From assembly GCA_945907335.1 (NCBI GenBank), contig CAMDSU010000009.1, forward strand, positions 1-20,219: DNA of 20,219 bases. Reading direction: 5' to 3'. Under the pieces are notes generated by a model. It did not search any database. It had not been told where the DNA came from and saw nothing but the letters and a program-made list of their open reading frames with translations. The translations under genes were made by a program, and so were the position numbers. Source of the stretch: Bordetella parapertussis. Lineage in GTDB: Bacteria > Pseudomonadota > Gammaproteobacteria > Burkholderiales > Burkholderiaceae_C. Below are positions 18,186 to 20,219 of this stretch, in pieces (position 1 is the first letter of the stretch; each line of letters starts with the position of its first letter).

Positions 18186-18649
18186 TTTTTCTTCTTGACG
18201 GATTTTTGTTTGGGCTTGGCACGTTTGACTTGTCCACCAGCAGCGAGACGTTGATTGCCCAAAATGGTGACGCGTTTCATTTCCGGCCGTTGACCTCCTC
18301 TGCTGCTGTATTTCAAGACTTTGAATTCACGTGGCCCCGCCATGCGTTCAGCATCGGATTTTTTTTCTTTTTCCGGTTGTGGACGCCACATCACCAGCAA
18401 TTTGCCAATGTGTTGAATAGGTGCCGCGCTGAGTTGATCGCAAAGCGAGTGAAACATGGCTTCACGGCTGTCCCGGTCATCACCAAGCACCCTGACTTTG
18501 ATCAACCCGTGTGCATTGAGTCCCAGATCGATTTCTTTCAATACAGCTGGTGTGGCTCCGTCGTTCCCAACCATGACCACAGGGTCCAGATGGTGTGCGT
18601 TGGCACGGTGAATTTTGCGTTCTGCGGGGGTAAGTTGTATGGCTGGCAT
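18176..18649 (-). CDS. yhbY: CRM-domain RNA-binding protein YhbY
   Basis: YhbY is a small RNA-binding protein of the CRM family associated with the pre-50S ribosomal subunit. The 157-residue product has an N-terminal CRM domain of about 95 residues ([20 protein letters not shown], then the GxxG loop in [12 protein letters not shown], and [18 protein letters not shown]). A basic tail of about 55 residues (ending in [18 protein letters not shown]) extends it beyond the roughly 97-residue E. coli protein; such tails are seen in betaproteobacteria. It is convergent with greA, overlapping it by 10 bases, and divergent from rlmE with only 35 bases between starts. Both YhbY and RlmE act on the 50S subunit. 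Confidence 0.9.
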   Translation of the reverse strand: MPAIQLTPAERKIHRANAHHLDPVVMVGNDGATPAVLKEIDLGLNAHGLIKVRVLGDDRDSREAMFHSLCDQLSAAPIQHIGKLLVMWRPQPEKEKKSDAERMAGPREFKVLKYSSRGGQRPEMKRVTILGNQRLAAGGQVKRAKPKQKSVKKKNQT

Positions 18650-18655
18650 GATGGG

Positions 18656-18661
18656 TATTAT
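18656..18661 (+). promoter_or_regulatory. Weak -10 candidate for rlmE
   Basis: TATTAT lies 24 bases before the rlmE start, with TTGTAT at 18635-18640 as a -35 at a short 15-base spacing inside the yhbY coding sequence. The divergent gap is only 35 bases, so a plus-strand promoter must overlap yhbY. The match is modest. Confidence 0.25.
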
Positions 18662-18684
18662 CTTCTCAGACAGAGGGTCAGAAA

Positions 18685-19338
18685 TTGAAAGTCAAAACAC
18701 AAAGTAAAAAAGTCAATAAATCATGGTTAAACGACCATGTGAATGACCCGTATGTCAAATTGGCAAAGAAGGATGGATACCGAGCGCGAGCCGCCTACAA
18801 GCTCAAGGAAATAGATGAAGCGTTGGGTCTTTTAAAGCCCGGTATGGTGGTTGTGGACTTGGGCAGTGCACCCGGCGCATGGAGTCAATATTTACGCCGC
18901 CGAATGGCACCGGAAGGCGCGGCATCAGGTGAACTTGGTGCCACCTTGATCGCTTTAGATCTATTGCCCATGGAGCCGATTGATGGCGTTCATTTTTTTC
19001 AAGGTGATTTTCGTGAACCTGAAATGTTGCAACAACTCAACCTGTATTTAGACGGAAGGGCTGTGGATGTGGTGGTGTCAGACATGGCCCCAAATTTGAG
19101 CGGTGTGGAATCTGCGGATGCCGCAAGAATGAGTCACTTGGTCGAACTTGCTGTGGAGTTTTGTCAAGCTCAAATGAAACCGAACGGGGCCTTGGTTGTC
19201 AAGGTATTTCATGGAAGTGGTTACAGCCAATTGGTCAAACTGTTTAAAGAATCATTCAAAGTGGTCAAGCCCTTTAAGCCCAAGGCCAGTCGAGATAAAT
19301 CTGCAGAGAATTTTTTGGTAGGAATAGGCCTAAAGTAA
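18685..19338 (+). CDS. rlmE: 23S rRNA (uridine-2'-O)-methyltransferase RlmE (FtsJ/RrmJ)
   Basis: RlmE methylates the 2'-O of U2552 in the A loop of 23S rRNA late in 50S assembly. The 217-residue protein starts [20 protein letters not shown], typical of the family, has the SAM-binding motif [15 protein letters not shown] (about residues 57-71), and the catalytic tetrad Lys39, Asp133 (SDMAPN), Lys173 (LVVKVFHG) and Glu208 (SAENFL). The start is a TTG at 18685 with GAGGG at 18673-18677 as binding site; no nearby ATG would keep the conserved N-terminus. It is divergent from yhbY. In many bacteria it is next to ftsH, and the two share heat-shock control in E. coli. Confidence 0.96.
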   Translation: MKVKTQSKKVNKSWLNDHVNDPYVKLAKKDGYRARAAYKLKEIDEALGLLKPGMVVVDLGSAPGAWSQYLRRRMAPEGAASGELGATLIALDLLPMEPIDGVHFFQGDFREPEMLQQLNLYLDGRAVDVVVSDMAPNLSGVESADAARMSHLVELAVEFCQAQMKPNGALVVKVFHGSGYSQLVKLFKESFKVVKPFKPKASRDKSAENFLVGIGLK

Positions 19339-19361
19339 CCAGTATTAAATTATTTATCCTG

Positions 19362-19430
19362 CCAAAGTGTTTTTTATCTGTCATTTGTACAAAGCGCCAC
19401 TTTGGAACCATTGATTTTTCCCTCAATGGT
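19362..19430. repeat. Tandem inverted repeats in the rlmE-ftsH gap
   Basis: The 225-base gap (19339-19563) holds no convincing gene but two back-to-back hairpins. CCAAAGTG at 19362-19369 pairs with CACTTTGG at 19398-19405, and its spacer contains a 10-base perfect palindrome TTTGTACAAA (19384-19393). Immediately after, ACCATTGA at 19407-19414 pairs with TCAATGGT at 19423-19430 around an eight-base loop. Neither stem is followed by a T-tract on either strand, so they are not typical terminators. They could be operators or RNA structures. Confidence 0.5.
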
Positions 19431-19492
19431 CGTGGGTGTTTCAAAAACCGTACTAAGTTCATGGCGCTGTGGGACTAAATACATAGGTGTGC

Positions 19493-19521
19493 CTTGAAAA
19501 GCCTAAAATGGTCTTCAATTA
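19493..19521 (+). promoter_or_regulatory. Candidate heat-shock (sigma-32) promoter of ftsH
   Basis: CTTGAAA at 19493-19499 matches the sigma-32 -35 consensus exactly. The region 14 bases on (19514-19521, TTCAATTA) matches the CCCCATnT -10 only in part. A sigma-70-like TAAAAT at 19504-19509 is an alternative but lacks a -35 at proper spacing. ftsH is a heat-shock gene in E. coli, which supports the idea without proving it. Confidence 0.35.
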
Positions 19522-19563
19522 GCTATTGGCATATCGCCGGTACTACTCTGACTGGAGTTCGCA

Positions 19564-20219
19564 TTGAACAATCCTTGGTTTTCTAAAATGGCTGTCTGGC
19601 TGGTGATTGCCTTGGTGCTATTCACCGTTTTCAAGCAATTTGATACGCGCGGGCAAGCCGGAAATGGCTATCTCGCTTACTCAGATTTCCTCGAAGAAGT
19701 TCGAGGCAAACGAATAAAGTCAGCAACTATTCAAGAAGGTCAGGGTGGGACTGAAATCATTGCAACCACCACAGAAGACCGCAAAGTCCGAACCAACGCA
19801 ACATATTTAGACCGCGGTTTGGTAGGTGATTTGATTGCCAACAACGTCAAGTTTGACGTCAAGCCACGAGAAGAAGGTTCGCTGCTGATGACCTTATTGG
19901 TCAGTTGGGGGCCCATGTTGTTGCTGATTGGTGTGTGGGTGTATTTCATGCGTCAAATGCAAGGTGGCGGTAAGGGCGGAGCTTTCAGCTTTGGCAAAAG
20001 CAAGGCCCGCATGCTGGATGAAAACAATAACACCGTCACCTTCGCAGATGTTGCGGGTTGCGATGAAGCCAAAGAAGAAGTTAAGGAAGTAGTGGACTTT
20101 TTGAAAGACCCGCAAAAATTTCAAAAACTGGGTGGACGAATTCCCAGAGGATTGCTGCTGGTGGGCCCACCCGGAACTGGTAAAACTTTGTTGGCAAAAG
20201 GTATCGCTGGTGAAGCCAA
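19564..20219 (+). CDS. ftsH: ATP-dependent zinc metalloprotease FtsH, N-terminal part
   Basis: FtsH is a hexameric inner-membrane AAA+ protease that degrades damaged membrane proteins and regulators such as LpxC. The first 218 codons are present; the protease domain with its HEXXH zinc site lies beyond the right edge. The start is TTG at 19564 with GGAG at 19554-19557, six bases away. The first membrane span is about residues 10-24 ([14 protein letters not shown]), followed by a periplasmic domain, a second span about 109-125 ([19 protein letters not shown]), a glycine-rich linker (QGGGKGG), and the AAA+ start with [15 protein letters not shown] and Walker A GPPGTGKT at residues 201-208. The TTG gives the family-typical [12 protein letters not shown] start. 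Confidence 0.96.
   Translation, partial: MNNPWFSKMAVWLVIALVLFTVFKQFDTRGQAGNGYLAYSDFLEEVRGKRIKSATIQEGQGGTEIIATTTEDRKVRTNATYLDRGLVGDLIANNVKFDVKPREEGSLLMTLLVSWGPMLLLIGVWVYFMRQMQGGGKGGAFSFGKSKARMLDENNNTVTFADVAGCDEAKEEVKEVVDFLKDPQKFQKLGGRIPRGLLLVGPPGTGKTLLAKGIAGEA

Noticed and set aside
18182..18688. 168-codon plus-strand ORF opposite yhbY
   Set aside because: Its translation has no recognisable motif and is the exact antisense of the well-supported CRM-domain gene.
19407..19430. Terminator for rlmE
   Set aside because: The stem is good but no T-tract follows on either strand; the T residues are in the loop.
19274..19462. 62-codon minus-strand ORF reaching into the rlmE-ftsH gap
   Set aside because: Overlaps the conserved end of rlmE, covers both arms of an inverted repeat, and shows no motif or binding site.

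Overview
This window is a dense, housekeeping stretch of a betaproteobacterial chromosome, most likely Burkholderiales and perhaps close to the Comamonadaceae. The evidence is the gene order (translation, lipid/envelope, carAB-greA, rlmE-ftsH) and the sequence character of RpsB, FtsH, RlmE and LpxA. Base composition looks moderate (close to half GC by eye). Genes are tightly packed, often with TGATG or longer overlaps. No mobile element, CRISPR array, tRNA or rRNA was seen.

Layout. Positions 1-41 hold the first 13 codons of a leftward FAD-dependent oxidoreductase. Positions 42-244 form a divergent control region with two strong hairpins that may be the rpsB leader. Then comes a long rightward series: rpsB, terminator-like hairpin, tsf, second terminator-like hairpin, pyrH, frr, cdsA, dxr, bamA, ompH/skp, lpxD, fabZ, lpxA, lpxB, rnhB and a SpoU-family RNA methyltransferase (to 13110). 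A 150-base control region with a consensus -10 box precedes carA, carB and greA. The CRM-domain gene yhbY lies on the minus strand, tail-overlapping greA. rlmE and ftsH follow on the plus strand; ftsH runs off the right edge.

How the genes fit together. The first genes supply translation factors (S2, EF-Ts, ribosome recycling factor) and UMP kinase. The middle block builds the outer membrane: CDP-diacylglycerol (cdsA), the MEP isoprenoid pathway (dxr), outer-membrane protein assembly (bamA, skp), and early lipid A synthesis (lpxD, lpxA, lpxB) with fabZ handling 3-hydroxyacyl-ACP. rnhB and the methyltransferase close that block. carA and carB make carbamoyl phosphate for arginine and pyrimidines; greA rescues arrested RNA polymerase. 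YhbY, RlmE and FtsH concern large-subunit maturation and membrane protein quality control.

The most notable point is what is missing. In the usual betaproteobacterial order uppS lies between frr and cdsA, and rseP between dxr and bamA. Both are absent here: the gaps are 13 and 95 bases. Other points of interest are possible structured leaders before rpsB and carA, tandem inverted repeats before ftsH, tiny upstream ORFs whose stops overlap gene starts, and a run of non-ATG starts (lpxD and carA GTG, rlmE and ftsH TTG). I found no convincing evidence of a wholly new biological system.
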